DNA of 64,000 bases from Datura wrightii (GCA_035772735.1 JASDFA010000010.1:179865501-179929500); one strand, 5' to 3'; shown: positions 1 through 12,823, counted from the stretch's first letter. The notes: generated by a model not told the origin, from the letters alone. A program made the numbers and translations.

Positions 1-130
1 ACCTATGAAGAGTTATATATCCTCACAGCTACTAAATCCAATTAAGATTTGTAAATTTGAACCAGTAACCTGAAGATTTTTAATCATCTGATTGAGCTAC
101 CAATTCGGAGAACATACATATACAGATTTT
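1..130 (-). repeat. tRNA-like (SINE head) segment in intron 1 of copy A
   Basis: Read on the minus strand, this stretch contains GGATTGGTAGCTCA-like and GGTTCAAAT-like boxes spaced as the A and B boxes of a tRNA-derived SINE. Related segments occur in intron 1 of the other family members near 10562-10682, 19198-19320, 22187-22313, 25018-25140, 30345-30470 and, diverged, 45840-45912. It does not fold into an intact tRNA by eye, so I call it a SINE-head remnant and not a tRNA gene. Confidence 0.4.
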
Positions 131-366
131 TTTTAAATTTAAATTTAATTTTTTTTTGGTTTGGTTAATTAAAAATTATAAAAAATATATTTTTTTAGGA
201 CATCGAGGATATAAAACCTTGAAAACCACAACATCAGTAGGAACCAGTACAATTAAGCAATAAAGAGTGTGTGATTTTGTACAAAAACAACTCAAATTTA
301 GTAAAAATGGGAGTAGATAACAAATACAACAAAAATAATAAGAGAGTGATGAGAAAAAGTTTATAC

Positions 367-511
367 CATAGCGAAGACCAATGGTAGAATCGATAGGGTT
401 GTTGTAGCAAAGGAAACCTTCGTAACGAATTTCAGATATCAATGTCAAGGAAATGAAGCTACCTAAGCGCGGTGTTAATCTCTCAGCAACGGTGCTGCTT
501 GTTGCTGCCAT
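367..511 (-). CDS. DCP5-like paralog, copy A, exon 1 only (gene runs off the left edge)
   Basis: This exon encodes the start of an LSm domain of the DCP5/LSM14 family: it begins MAATSSTVAE and contains GSFISLT, ISEIRYEGFL and STIGLRYG, matching exon 1 of the complete DCP5 at 46255-46390. The first in-frame ATG is at 511-509. The exon ends in a good donor (TATG|GTATAAAC), leaving one base of a split codon, as in every other copy. It is 145 nt against 136 nt in the full gene, because the N-terminus before the LSm core is three codons longer. The remaining exons lie left of the window, so whether this copy is intact cannot be judged. Confidence 0.6.
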
Positions 512-1302
512 TCTCAATTCTAACCTATAGAAGTGAAAAAAAATCCTAACAAAGAAGAGGTTACAACAATTGAGAAAGAAGAATAATTCACATGAAACTG
601 CTTCTCCCTTTTATCAAGAGCATAAGCCTCTGCTTCTTTCTTTCCCCAGTACTACTCTTTATATTTTTTGTATGTTTCTGCTGAACTGCTTTTTCCTCCC
701 CATTTAATTGTCTTCTTCTTTTTTTATTTTCTACTATTTTCTAGTTTACATTATGTGTCCTTTCCCATGTTAAAATTTTGGATTTTACCTTTCTTTTGTT
801 TTGTTTTTTCTCAATAGGTTGTGTTTTACACCAACTATGGGTATGCATGAATAGTATGATATATATCCAATATTATATCGAAACTAAAATTTTTCATATT
901 GTGATTTTAGTATTATTATATTTAATATGTTTTATAAAATATTTCGGTATTTATAAAACAATATCGAAATATTGAATATCATACCAAGTATATGATTACA
1001 TATGTAATTCATAAATATTATTATTGTTATTGTGATGTTTCATAATAAGTTGAAGTCATAGTTCTCTATTATATGATTATGTATGTTAAAGTCGAACAAA
1101 CTATAATTATCAATTTACCGTATCATAACACATCGAACTATCGACCTTTAAAATAGTGAATCATACTGAATTAATTTTCTATAATAAATATATTGTATTT
1201 TTAAAGAACAAAAATCAAAACTACTAAATTGAAATTTTCGTTACCCCAGGTTCACACTAAACCAGGTACAAACTCGATTCATAAATTTTACAAAAAATTG
1301 TT

Positions 1303-1590
1303 ACTCCTTCCGTTTTAAAATAAGTGGTATTTTAATTTTTTTAATTTTGTTTCAAAATAAGTGATGTTTTATATAATCAAGAAGACATTAATGATGTTTT
1401 TCCAATTTTATCCTTATTTAAGTGAGAAAGTTTTATATAACCAAGAAAATAATGAAGAATTACATCTTTTTCTAAATATTTATTAAGGGTAAGCGGGTAA
1501 ATGTATATTTTACTTCCTACAAATAAATAATTTTTTTAAAAGATATTACCAAATTAAAAACACCACTTATTTTGAAATGAAGAAAATAAT
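1303..1590. mobile_element. Stowaway-like MITE (A flank)
   Basis: The left end reads ACTCCTTCCGTTTTAAAATA and the right end is the near-complement CACTTATTTTGAAATGAAG, which is the classic terminal inverted repeat of plant Tc1/mariner-type MITEs. It is about 290 bp with no coding capacity and is bordered by TA. The same insertion is at the same relative place in flanks C, E and F. Confidence 0.7.
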
Positions 1591-3539
1591 ATTAAATTAT
1601 TATAAAATTATATAAATGTATCATTTTACTATATTGAAACTTGTTTATTTAATAAAATCTTTTTTGATTCTTTTCATTGTTAAGTCCTCATTAAAAGATT
1701 GAAGTCGATATGTAAAAGTAATTGGTGCTCAGCCACCCTGTGACTTCAAGGAATTTCATACAAATTGAATTTATTTATTTATTTTGGTTACTTGAAATTG
1801 CAATCTGATGATTATTCATATACTATATACTACATTTAACTCGATCTTTATGTATTTTATTCAATTAAAGGTTTGATGAGTCCGATTTTTTATTTTTTTA
1901 AAAAGAAGTTGCTCTTTTTCTTTAATTTTTATCTACTTATTTATTGGCCATCCTCTGCAAAAAATGGCATGTGATAATTTGATATTGTTATTTAAGCCTT
2001 ATTTGGTCATCTCCGGAGCAACTATTCATAGCTATTACAAGAAAATTCTTTACAAAGGATATATATTAGTTACATTTATATATAAAAAATTAAGATGATG
2101 GTATAACACGAGATTTTTCAAAAGTAGAACAGATGTTAGAAGTGTGTTCGATTTATTCAATATCTATGAATCTAGAAAAGAGGGTTGAGGGTTGGAACAA
2201 ATGTATAACAAAAATTCTTGGAATTCCTTAGGGATTCTTGATTGGTGCTAAGCTTATCCCAATATATATGACACAGTTTTTTTTAGTTAATTAAAAAAGA
2301 ATGACATATTTTCTTATTTAGCAAATATTTAATGATACTATCAATATTTTACCTGTGCTAGCTAGTTTCTATTTTATTTGGCAAAAATTTCACAAAAATG
2401 TACTCTTTTATACAAAATTTTATTTCTTATAAGTGTAATTTTAAAATATTACAAAATTATTTCATATTTTTTAACTATATGTTCAATCAAACTATATATC
2501 ACATATTATTAGGAAATTATATAAATGTATCATGTTACTATATTGGGACTTTGTTTTATTTATTAAGATTTTTTTTTCCGTTCCTTTCACTGTTAAGTTC
2601 TCGTTAAGCTTGAAATTGAAGAAGTTCTTACATAGAGAGGGATATTTGATTATTTTTCATATAATATATCTTTTTACGTCATGATTGTAGCTTCTTCCTT
2701 CCTTTCTTTTTAGAAAATGTGTTTTGGTAATATTTAGAAAAATAATTTAAAAATAAATTCTCGAATTGATAAAAAAGGGTCAGGGATTTCGCTTTTTTAT
2801 AATCAATAAATAGTGTAGGCTTTCATAGACTTGCAATAACGACTCTTACCAACAATCTTAACTACCTCTATATAATGCATCACATATATATATCATATTA
2901 ATGAAGTTTGGCTCGTGCTAAGCTCGAACCCAAAATCAAAATTAAAAATTAAAATTTTAAAATTATTACTTTTCCTCTCTTTGTAATATTAAGTTATTAC
3001 AAAAGTATTTTCATATTTTTTGGAAATTTTTAAAAATTAAATTATAGTATAAAAGTGTTTAAAAATTAAAGATATTTTTTTCAAACAAATGGATGAAAAG
3101 ATTGTATCACAAAGTGATTTAACTTGAGTAAAAAGAAGTTATTTTAGTTTGAGTAATTATATTCATTCTTTTTCACATATTTTTTTATTGTGGGCAATTA
3201 TATATTATGCAGATTGATAAATTATTTTCACAGTTTAATAGTGTTAACTTTCAAAATTTTAAACGAATCAACTATCTTCTAATAAAAAATAACATGATTA
3301 CCTTTTAAATTACCTAAATGTTTTTTACATAGTATGTTCATCTATAAAAATACAAGACGAATATGTGCATAAGACTAATTACTCTTCAAAATCCACATGT
3401 TTAATTAGAATATGAAAATAAAAATTCACTTACATTTAGATTTTATGCAATATGTAATTTTATTACTACATTCACTATTATTAACATTGAACGCTCATTT
3501 TTGCATGAATGGTAATAATAAAATTTTAAGTTGTGATAT

Positions 3540-3790
3540 ACTTCTTTCGTTACATTTTAATTGCTAGGTATATTAAAAATAGTTGTTTCAAATATTTGCT
3601 AGTTTTAAAATTCAACAGATAATTGACCATGTTTTTTCAATTATACCCTTAATACTTAAAGTCATTCTAAAAATGTGAAAAGAATTATTATTGTATATTT
3701 TTAAAAAATTAATAGGATTATATTAACCAAATTAACATTAAAACAATTAAAATGGTACTAGTTTATTAATAAAGGCATAAAGATTTGTGC
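3540..3790. mobile_element. MITE-like element specific to the A flank
   Basis: The segment starts CTTCTTTCGTTACATTTTAA, resembling a degenerate CTCCNTCCGT terminal repeat, and ends with the diverged complement AAAACAATTAAAATGG. The aligned positions of flanks C and F lack it, which marks it as an insertion. The inverted repeats are weak, so the superfamily is uncertain. Confidence 0.35.
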
Positions 3791-3954
3791 TTAGGCCAAA
3801 ATATCGGTTACACATCTTTGTTTTGTGAGTGCTCTATTATATTTTGGAGTCTTTTGAAACAATATATTTTGGACAAGTTTAACCAGTAACGATGATATCA
3901 ATATGTAGTAAATGTGATTTTGAATTAGAACCTTGCAACAACACTTGCAAATTA

Positions 3955-6734
3955 CCAGATTCATTATTAGTAAATGGAGACGGAGTAGCAATTAAATCAA
4001 CTACAATTGAACGAGCAGTAGATTCATTATTTGGGATCGGAATAGATGATAATAAATTAGACACCATGAAAATATTGGATTGAAATTGAATAGATGGTGT
4101 GGGTAGGAAAGGAGGTAGTAGTGTATTTGGGGAACCAGGCAGCAACATGGGATGATGGGGTTTAGAAAAATTGGATCCTACAGCTACAGATGCAATTATA
4201 TTCTGGTGAAGTACTGGACGGAGATATGATTCCCGCAGCAAACTCTGTGCCTGCGGAGGATAATAAGAAAATCCTCCTGTCCAATAATTAGGTTCCCCAA
4301 ACCTAATGACCGTCGTCGGCGCAAGTGGAGGAGGGATCCCCCAAAAGATAAAAGAAGAACTTAATGGCGATGAAAACTAGAATGATGTAACTGGGAGAAT
4401 CGATTGCCCAATATTATTGATACCAACATTTGCAACACCACGATGAGTTGCAGCTGGGGTGGGGTAAGCAAAATGATACTGCAGAAATTTTTACATACAT
4501 AATTAAGGTTAGTAGGTCTAAGTCTCTAGGTTGTATATATATAATCATAAAACGAATCCGTACTATAAGATGAATGTATTTGTATTATGGTAGGATCAGA
4601 TGAATGTACCTCTATTATGACAGGATCGTTGGGAATAACCGATGTACTTTGAGGTGATGGAGAAGATATAACCTGAAGATCATGACACAACTCAAGACAA
4701 AAGAAAAAGAGAGATTCAGTATGGATATATTTTCTAAAGAATTAAAAAAAATAATCTCATATCGATTATTAATGAGATATGGGTTTCTATCCATTTTAAG
4801 TTCAATTGTGTATTGAAATTAGAACAAATTCAATCAACATCCTAAATTATTTGAAGATATTTGAGTAGCATGTAAATTAAAGGACATAAGAAAAGATCAT
4901 CTTTATGTCGCTACATCGGAAGTACATGTAGCCAAAGATCCTATCACTCCCTAAAACTTGTGGTCCATTTTTACAACGATTTTTTGAGCCTAAACATTTC
5001 ACTGCATCCACAGATACATACATACACATCATTAATTATATATTAAAAGATTAGTAAGCAAAAAATTATTAATTTCATTCGCACAAAAAAAATTCTATCC
5101 TCAATTAATATTTGGAGAAATTATTACTTCATTCATTGCTAACCATATTCTACTTCAATATTGCCTGCAAGCTTCAAATCAACTTAATCAACTTAGAAGA
5201 CTAGAGGTACACACAAATCTAGAAGGGACCCACTTTCCAGTTTACATGTACAGTACTACTGCACCTCAAGTTAGACAAATTTAATGGGACATCAATCAGT
5301 CAACAATAGTCAAAATCTGGCATTATGTTTATTTTTCAATATAGTATTATTTACTTTCTCCGTTTATTTTTATTTTATTTACTATATTAAAAATAATTAT
5401 TTATATTTATTTATTTTATTTAAAAAATTATAATATTATTTATCATTTAGTTACTAATATATTTTTATTAATTTATAGTCTCTTTATATAATGAATTTTT
5501 TAAAGTATAATTTTTTAAAATAATATAATAAAATTATTATTCTATGCTTCTTAAAATAGTGTTTCAATTCAGTAGATAAACCGTAAACGGAGGGATACAT
5601 ACCAAAGCAACTCAATACAAATTTGAGTGTTCATACATAAATCATGCAGAAATTTAGAGTGTAAAAATGCTCAAAATTTGATATATACCACCATAATCTC
5701 AATTAGATTTTGACTGATTCAAAAAAAAAGAGAAAAAGACTTCCTAGATTTATCAACTGATCAAGGGAAATGCATAGTTCGTTAGTAAATATTCCATTAG
5801 TGAATTGCAATTTTATTCTTTCTTAGGTTTTCAAGTATTGCAATAATTATATTAAAATGAAAACTATGTGATGGATTTTCTTTTTGAACGATTACGTGAT
5901 TGAACATTTGATCACATCCAAATGATTTATCCCTTTGTCAGATGCTTTTAAAAAATTATGTATTCTTAATTCTTCTGTCTACCATAAATTACATAACTTC
6001 AATAGTAGCACAAACAAATATAAATAATCGATAATATTTGTAATACTAGCTGTCAGTGAAAGTGTTTTTGGTATGAAGAATTTTTTTTTTATTTTTTATT
6101 TTTTATATTTGGTTGGTAAAAAATTTTCACTAATCAAAGTAGAGAAAATAAATGGCACCCTCACAATCGCCTAGCCCCACCGCAATATCCACCCCCGCCC
6201 TCCTCCCTCCCCCACCTACAACGCCCATCACCCTACTCTTATCCTCGTAGTTTTATCTTAGATATATATAAATATTTTTACTTGTATACTGAAAACAAGA
6301 AAATAAATAAGAAATCACTTATTTTTTAAAAAAATAAATTTTTTGTGTTTGGTGAGATAAAATTTTTAAAAAGTATACTTTCTTTAGGAAATTGATGGCT
6401 ATAGAACCTTGAAAACCACAACATAAGTAAGAACCAGTACAGTTAACTAATAAAGATTGTGTGGTTTTGTACAAAAACAATTTGAATTTAGTAAGAACGA
6501 GAACATATAACAAATGTAATGTTATTAAAAAAAAGCATAGGACAAATAGGAAAAGAAAAGAAAAATAGTAAGAGAGTGATGAGAAAAGTTTTATACCATA
6601 GCGAAGACCAATGGTAGAATTGTGAAGGTTGTTATAGCAAAGGAAGCCTTCGTAATGAATTTTAGACGTTGATGTCAAGGAAATAAAACTACCTAAGGCC
6701 GGTGTTACTCTCTCAGCAATGGCGCTGCTGCCAT
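3955..6734 (-). pseudogene. DCP5-like pseudogene, copy B
   Basis: Relics of four exons are visible: exon 1 at 6597-6734, exon 2 at 4901-5001, exon 3 at 4610-4681 and part of exon 4 at 3955-4478. Exon 1 is 138 nt instead of 145, and the 7-nt loss puts a stop after about nine codons (MAAAPLLRE). The donor of exon 2 has GT changed to AT (4900-4899). The acceptor of exon 3 lost its AG (CAT before GATCTTC). Exon 4 is frameshifted near its start and truncated: after the NNESG stretch it jumps straight into 3' flank sequence found at 36950-37025 beside the full gene. Intron 1 contains a MITE at 5353-5603. Several independent lesions make this a dead copy. Confidence 0.85.
5353..5603. mobile_element. 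Stowaway-like MITE inside intron 1 of copy B
   Basis: The left end CTTTCTCCGTTTATTTTTAT pairs with the right end AGATAAACCGTAAACGGAGG as terminal inverted repeats. It is about 250 bp, very AT-rich and noncoding. No equivalent is seen in intron 1 of the other copies, so it inserted after copy B arose. Confidence 0.6.
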
Positions 6735-7640
6735 TCTTAATTCTTTGAGCTACAGATGTGGAAAAAAAAAACCAATGAAGAAAAGATTACGGCATTGAGG
6801 AAGAAGAAAATTCAGACGAAACAACTTCTTTAATTTTTATCTACTTATTTATTGGCCATCCTTGGCAAAAAAAGGCATATGATAATTTGAGATTGTTATT
6901 TAAGTCTTATTTGATCATTTTCGAAGCAACTGTTCAGGGTCATTACAAGAAAATTTTTTATGAAGAAGATATATTAATTACATTATATATGAAAAATTGA
7001 GATTAATATTTTACCCCATTTGATACATCACTCAATTCTTGATCCGTTTTGAAAATTTTCCATAAAGTAAAAAAAGTGATCCTTCTTTTAAGTTTCAGAC
7101 TCCTATATGGGAAGGTAAGCATAATGTAAATTACAAGAGAGAGAGATTAATGCATGCACTGAGAAGCTTTGGTATTCCTATGTTATGTCAATTAATGAGA
7201 AGAAATACTTTGAAAAAATATGAAGCTATGGAACTGAGATAAGAATATATCATATGCACGTAATATTATTTTGATAAGTTTAATCAGTAATAATGATATC
7301 AATAAATACGCATTAAATGTAAGCTTGAATTAAAATCTTGCAACATCACTTACAAATTACAATCGTAATAATTGAGCTTTAATATTTGTAGCCATTTACT
7401 TTTCAAATCTGTAGCATCAAATCCCTGAATTTTAACAATCCATATTTAGCATATTTCAAAGAAAATACTACAAACAAAATAAAAACATCCATCGATCCAA
7501 CAATAAAATGTCAACAAAGTTATTACAGCTGATCACATACTTCTACAATTACCAAGACCTACCCCTTTAAATAGTTTTAAACCATAATTATTGCACAAAA
7601 CCATAAGACTGAATTAAATGCAGCAACAATATGGAAACTC
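6735..7640. other. Shortened 5' flank of copy B and 3' flank of copy C
   Basis: No gene. The 5' flank of copy B is cut short at about 6830, where it jumps to a segment otherwise found near 1910 and 26930, so the Stowaway MITE of the other flanks is missing. From about 7000 the sequence matches the region downstream of the complete DCP5 (36600-37270), including a stretch with GATGATATCAATA. Confidence 0.5.
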
Positions 7641-7745
7641 TTTTGTATGTATTTCTCTGGCTTCATGCACCTTTAACACCACCATCACCATCCATCCTCT
7701 CTTTCTCATCCTCATGGATTCTGAATATAGAAACAAAAGTTATTC
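7641..7745 (-). pseudogene. Collapsed FDF exon of copy C
   Basis: On the minus strand an acceptor (TTTCTATATTCAG) aligned with that of the FDF exon at 38053 is kept, but the body of the exon is reduced to an acidic tail resembling DDVKGKARE; the FDF core is deleted. From the acceptor the phase-0 frame reads only N-P before a TGA at 7714-7712. The same collapse is seen at 18005-18100, 22430-22490 and 27590-27650. The FFD, TFG and RGG exons that follow in the full gene are absent. Confidence 0.65.
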
Positions 7746-7894
7746 TCACCAAAGATGTGAGACTATTGTTATTAATGGAAACCTTTTTTTTTTAATTAAA
7801 AAAAGAAGGGGAAAACTAAGGGTGACATGATTAGCTCAACTGTATATTATAAATGGCTAAATAATATTATTAATTATTTCTTAAATTTTTTTCC

Positions 7895-8027
7895 CTGTAT
7901 TACTAGAAAATTAATAAGCTTTATTCGTGTAAGAAATTCGTTATCCTAACAAATTTGGGAAAGACAGAAATATATATTATCCTTATAGGATTAGAAAAAC
8001 CTTTCTCCTATAAGTTTAGGATTACTT

Positions 8028-8075
<48 letters not shown>

Positions 8076-8378
8076 TTATATAAAGTTAAAACTCAGGATG
8101 AGTATCCTGGTGTTTTACATATCAAAAATTAAGGAGCACAACAGGTGGGGGTAGGGGTGCTAGACCTGACCCCTAATATACTCGGGATCTATATATAGGA
8201 TTGTAGTTAGAGATTAATAAGCATTGTACATCTCTCTTTTTTTATAGATGGAAAACTCTATCTGCGTTTGCTTGGAGAACTAGACTTAGCTGAACTTCGT
8301 TAAATCTTTGTGATATTTTTCTTTCGCTATTTACTTTGTGTGTGTATGTGTGCTAGTCAACCCACAATCTTTCCACAA
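7895..8378. mobile_element. LTR-like insertion between FDF relic and exon 4 of copy C
   Basis: About 480 bp, absent from the corresponding place in the complete gene (between about 40265 and 40285), separates the FDF relic from exon 4. Versions recur in copy E (about 22640-22815, shortened) and copy F (about 27800-28165). The segment includes ATCCTTATAGGATT, a (TA)n run at 8035-8070 and an end with AACCCACAATCTTTC, reminiscent of a copia-type solo LTR, but I could not define clean TG...CA ends or a target duplication. Confidence 0.35.
8035..8070. repeat. (TA)n microsatellite
   Basis: An uninterrupted run of about 18 TA units. A second run is at about 24538-24565. Confidence 0.9.
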
Positions 8379-11075
8379 TAAATATGATGATGAGGAAGAA
8401 CAAAGTAAGAGCTCAGGGAACAAAGAGTTTACATACACAGTTTCAGCATTAATGACTCCAGGGTTTTCTTCAGTGCTATCTGATGGCATAGGTTCCATTA
8501 TTACTGTTGTCTCTGAAAGTGAGTGAGACGGAGAGGGTTGTTCCTCAATTGTGGGCTGAGCTGAAGTACTACCTGATTCATTATTAGTAACTGAAGCCGG
8601 AATAGAACTCACATCAACTACAGTTGAAACAACAATAGGCTCATTATTTGGGATCGGAATAGATGATGATAAATTAGACACCACAGAAATATTAGATTGA
8701 AGTTGAACAGATGGTGTGGGTAGGAAGGGAGGTAGTAGTGTATTTGGGGAACCAGGCAGCAGCACGGGATGACAGGGTTCGGAAAAACAGGATCCTACAG
8801 CTGCAGATGCAATTACATTCTGGTGAAGTACTGACCGAGGATATAATGCCTGCATCAAACTCCGTGGCGACGAAGGATAACGAGAAAATCCTCCTGCCCA
8901 ATAATTAGGTTCAACAAAACTAATGACAGTCGTTGGCACAGGTGGAGGAGGTATCCCCCAATAGACAGAAGAACAACCTGATACTGATGGAAACTGAAAT
9001 TGGGTAACTGGGAGAATCGGTTGCCCAATATTAATGGTACTAACATTTGCAGCACCATGATGAATTGTACGTGCGGGTTGAGCCAAATGATACTGCAAAA
9101 TATTTTACATTAGAATTAAGGTTAGTAGACAAGTCTCCAGGGTGTATGTATGATTAGAAAAATCAATCCGAATTATAAGATGAATGTACCTGTATTATGG
9201 CAGGATCATTGGGAACAACCGATGTACTTTGAGGTGATGGAGAAGATATTACTTGAAGATCCTGGCACAACTCAAGGCAAAAGAAGAAAGAGAGATTCAA
9301 TACAGATCATGTTTTCTGAAGAATAAAAAAATTCATATCAATGATTAATAGATTCAATTAACATTCTAAATTGTTTGAAGATATTTAAGTTAGCAGGTAT
9401 ATTAAAAGATGTAAGAAGAGGTTACCTTTATGTTATTGCATCGGAAGTGTATGAAGCCAATGATTCTATCACTTCCTAAAACTTGTGGTCCATTTTTGCA
9501 ACGACCTTCTGTGCCTAAACATTTCACTGCGCGCGTACACACACATATATATACATCATTAATTATGCATTAAAAGATTAGTTAGAAAAAAAATTATTAA
9601 TTTCATTCACACAAAAAAGTTTTATTCCCGAGTAATATTTGGAGAAATTATTACTCCATTCATTTCTAACCATATTCTACTTCATTATTACTCCACCATG
9701 TTGTATGATCCCTAATGAAAATCATGTGATTGACTTTTTTTAAATGGTCACGCGATTAAACATTTGATCTCATCCAAATGATTCCTTTGTAAAATACTTT
9801 CAAAAGACTATGTATCCTTAATTCTTCTTTCTACCATAAATTACATCTTTTTATCCTTTTTTGGATATGCTCCCAACATATTTGTATATTTGTGATACTA
9901 ACCGTCAGTGAGGATGTTTTTGGTAGGAAGAAAAGTTTTTTTTTTTTATATTTTTTATTTAATTGGTCAAAAATTTTCATGAATCTCCACCAGCCCCACC
10001 TCAACCTCCAACCCCATCCCTCGATCTGACCCCCCACCCCCGCCCTCCTTCCTCCCCCACCTACAATGCCCATTACCCTACTCCCATCCTCATAGTTTTA
10101 TCTTATATATATATATTAAATAAAATTTTTATTTGCGTACTAAAAATAAGAAAATAAGTAAGAAACAAATTATTATACTAAAAAAATATTTTATTGATAT
10201 TGAACACATCCTAAATGATTCAATTTCTCGGTGTTAAATCACCAGAAGTTCTTACAAAAGACCTCATAATAAAATCACTATACAATTTCAAACCAACTAG
10301 AAAAGTATTATTTTTGTGTGGTTCTGTACCAAATAAAAAAAAACTCAAAATCGAGATTGGAGAACCACAGGAACCACGAGACCACCAACAATTAGTACAG
10401 ATAACCAACACATCATTACAAAAACAAATAGATAAAACAAAAAGAAGAGCAAAAAGTAGTATCAGATGGAGAAAAGGACTATTTCTGTGAAGTTTTGTAC
10501 AAAAACAAGTCAAAATTAATGCTATAAAACCACAAAAGATCATAAAACCATTAGTAGAGATAACCTATGAAGAATTATATATCCTCAGAGCTACTAAATC
10601 CAATTAAGATTTATAAATTTGAACCAGTAACCTGAAGATTTTTAGTCATCTGATTGAGCTACCAATCCGGAGAACATACATATACATATTTTTTTTTTAA
10701 TTTAAATTTATTTTTTTTTGGTTTGGTTAATTAAAAATTATAAAAAGTATACTTTTCTTTAGGACATCGAGGATATAGAACCTTGAAAACCACAACATCA
10801 GTAGGAACCAGTACAATTAACCAATAAAGAGTGTGTGGTTTTGTACAAAAACAACTCAAATTTAGTAAAAATGGGAGTAGATAACAAATACAACAAAAAA
10901 AATAAGAGAGTGATGAGAAAAAGTTTATACCATAGCGAAGACCAATGGTAGAATCGATAGGGTTGTTGTAGCAAAGGAAACCTTCGTAACGAATTTCAGA
11001 TATCGATGTCAAGGAAATAAAGCTACCTAAGCGCGGTGTTAATCTCTCAGCAACGGTGCTGCTCGTTGCTGCCAT
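8331..11075 (-). CDS. Truncated DCP5-like protein, copy C (LSm plus proline-rich region, intact frame)
   Basis: Four exons join in frame: 10931-11075, 9426-9526, 9190-9261 and exon 4 from 9092. They encode an LSm domain (STIGLRYG in exon 1; CLGTEGRCKNGPQ and the Sm2-like HFRC in exon 2), the linker ISSPSPQSTSVVPNDPAIIQ in exon 3, and a proline/serine-rich region in exon 4. Splice sites match those of DCP5 at 37376-46390. If the exon 4 donor near 8438 is not used, the protein is 359 aa and stops at 8331. If it is spliced to the FDF relic acceptor at 7720, it ends after two more codons, about 326 aa. Either way the FDF, FFD, TFG and RGG parts are missing, so it could bind LSm partners but not behave like full DCP5. 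The conserved Sm2 glycine is cysteine here. It may be an expressed short paralog or a young pseudogene. Confidence 0.6.
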
Positions 11076-11878
11076 TCTCAATTCTGACCTACAGATGTGA
11101 AAAAAAAAGATCCTAACAAAGAAGAGATTACAACAATTGAGAAAGAAGAATAATTCACACGAAACTGCTTCTCCCTTTTATCAAGAGCAGAAGACTCTGC
11201 TTCTTTCTTTCCCCAGTACTACTATTTATATTTTTTGTATGTTTCTACTGAACTGCTTTTTCCTCCCCATTTAATTGTCTTCTTCTTTTTTTATTTTCTA
11301 CTGTTTTCTAGTTCACATTATGTGTTCTTTCCCATGTTAGAATTTTGGATTTTACCTTTCTTTTATTTTATTTTTTCTCAATAGGTTGTGTTTTACACCA
11401 ACTATGAGTGTGCATGAATAGTATAATATATATCCAATATTATATTGAAACTGAAATTTTTTATATCGTGATTTCAGTATTATTGTATTTAATATGTTTT
11501 TAAAAATATTTCGGTATTTATAAAAATAATATCGACATACTGAATATCATATCAAGCATATTATTAAATATGTAATTCATAAATATTATTATTATTATAA
11601 TTGTGATGTTTCTTGATAAGTTGAAGTCATAGTTCTCTATTATATGATTATGTATGTCAAAGTCGAATAAACTATGATTATCAATTTACCGTATCATAAA
11701 ATACCGAATAATCGACCTTTAAAATAGTGAATCATATTGAATTAATTTGATATAATAAATATATTGTATTTTTAAGGAATAAAAATCAAAACTACTAAAC
11801 TGAAGTTTTCATTACCCCAGGTTTACACTAAACCAGGTATCAATTCAAACTCGATTCATAAATTTTACAAAAATTGTT

Positions 11879-12165
11879 ACTCCCTCCGTTCAAAATAAGT
11901 GTTATTTTAGAATTTTGGTTTTGTTTCAAAATAAGTGATGTTTTACATAATCAAGAAGACATTATTGATGTTCTTCCAATTTTATCCTTATTTAAGTGAG
12001 AAATTTTTACATAAACAAGAAAATAATGAAGAGTTACATCTTTTTCGAAATACTTACAAGGGGTAAGTGGGTAAACGTATATTTTACTTCCTAGAAATAA
12101 ATAATTTTTTAAAGAGATATGCTCAAATTAAAAACACCACTTATTTTGAAATGAGGCAAGTAATA
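11879..12165. mobile_element. Stowaway-like MITE (C flank)
   Basis: The left end is ACTCCCTCCGTTCAAAATAA and the right end CACTTATTTTGAAATGAGGC. It is the same insertion as at 1303-1590, 26335-26620 and 31639-31922. Confidence 0.7.
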
Positions 12166-12583
12166 CTAAATTATTAGGAAATTATATAAATGTTCATTTT
12201 ACTATATTGGGACTTATTTTATTTAATAAGATTTTTGTAAAAAAAATCTTTTTTGATTCTTTTCATTGTTAAGTTATCCTTAAAAGATTGAAGTCGATAT
12301 ATAAAAATAATTGGTGCTCAGGCACCCTGTGACCATAAGGAATTTAATGCAAATTGAATTTATTTATTTATTTTGGTTACTTGAAGTTTCAATCTTATGG
12401 TTATTGATATACTATATACTATATTTAACTCGATTTTATGTATTTTATTCGATTAAAGGTTTGATGAATTCGATTTAAAAAAAAAAAGAAATTGCTTTTT
12501 TCTTTAATATTTATCTACTTATTTGTTGGCCATCCTCTGCAAAAATGGCATGTGATAATTTGAGATTGTTATTTAAGTCTTAG

Positions 12584-12823
12584 TTGGTCATCTTCAGAGC
12601 AACTATTCATGGACATTACAAAAAAATTCTTTACGAAGGAGATATATTAGTTACATTTATATATGAAAAATTAAGATTTCGTGATATAACACGGGATCTT
12701 CCAAAAGTAGAACAACTGTTAGAAGTGTGTTTGATTTATTCTATACCTATGAATCTAGAAAAGAGGGTTGAGGGTTATTGGAACAAATGTATATCAAGAA
12801 TTCTTGGAATTAGGGATTCTTGA
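12584..12823 (+). other. Coding-like fragment of unknown origin, 79 codons
   Basis: The frame reads like real protein and not AT noise: HGHYKKILYEGDILVTFIYE is followed by RDLPKVEQLLEVCL and NLEKRVEGYWNKC. Homologous, frame-broken or shortened pieces lie at about 1990-2240, 6890-6985 and 26985-27075. It looks like a gene fragment captured in the ancestral flank and then copied. I do not recognise the family, and no start, intron or promoter context supports a working gene. Confidence 0.3.

Larger units (their letters stand above)
512..3870. other. 5' flank of copy A, a repeated noncoding block
   Basis: No gene was recognised. The block is homologous to the 5' flanks of copies C (11076 onward), E (25534 onward), F (30863 onward) and, more distantly, the complete DCP5 (46391 onward). 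It holds a Stowaway-like MITE at 1303-1590, a decayed fragment of the coding-like segment that is open at 12584-12823 (about 1990-2240), a diverged MITE-like stretch around 2262-2520, and a further MITE near 3540-3790. The short open frames here recur in the other flanks but are only AT-rich repeats. The junction with the 3' flank of copy B is near 3872. Confidence 0.6.

Noticed and set aside
778..975. 65-codon plus-strand frame, also open at 25800-25997.
   Set aside because: It lies in repeated AT-rich flank, is broken in the other flanks, and has a low-complexity hydrophobic composition.
9831..10157. Glycine- and proline-rich frames on both strands (9831-10073 and 9963-10157).
   Set aside because: They come from the C-rich CCACCCC block of intron 1, which recurs in all copies.
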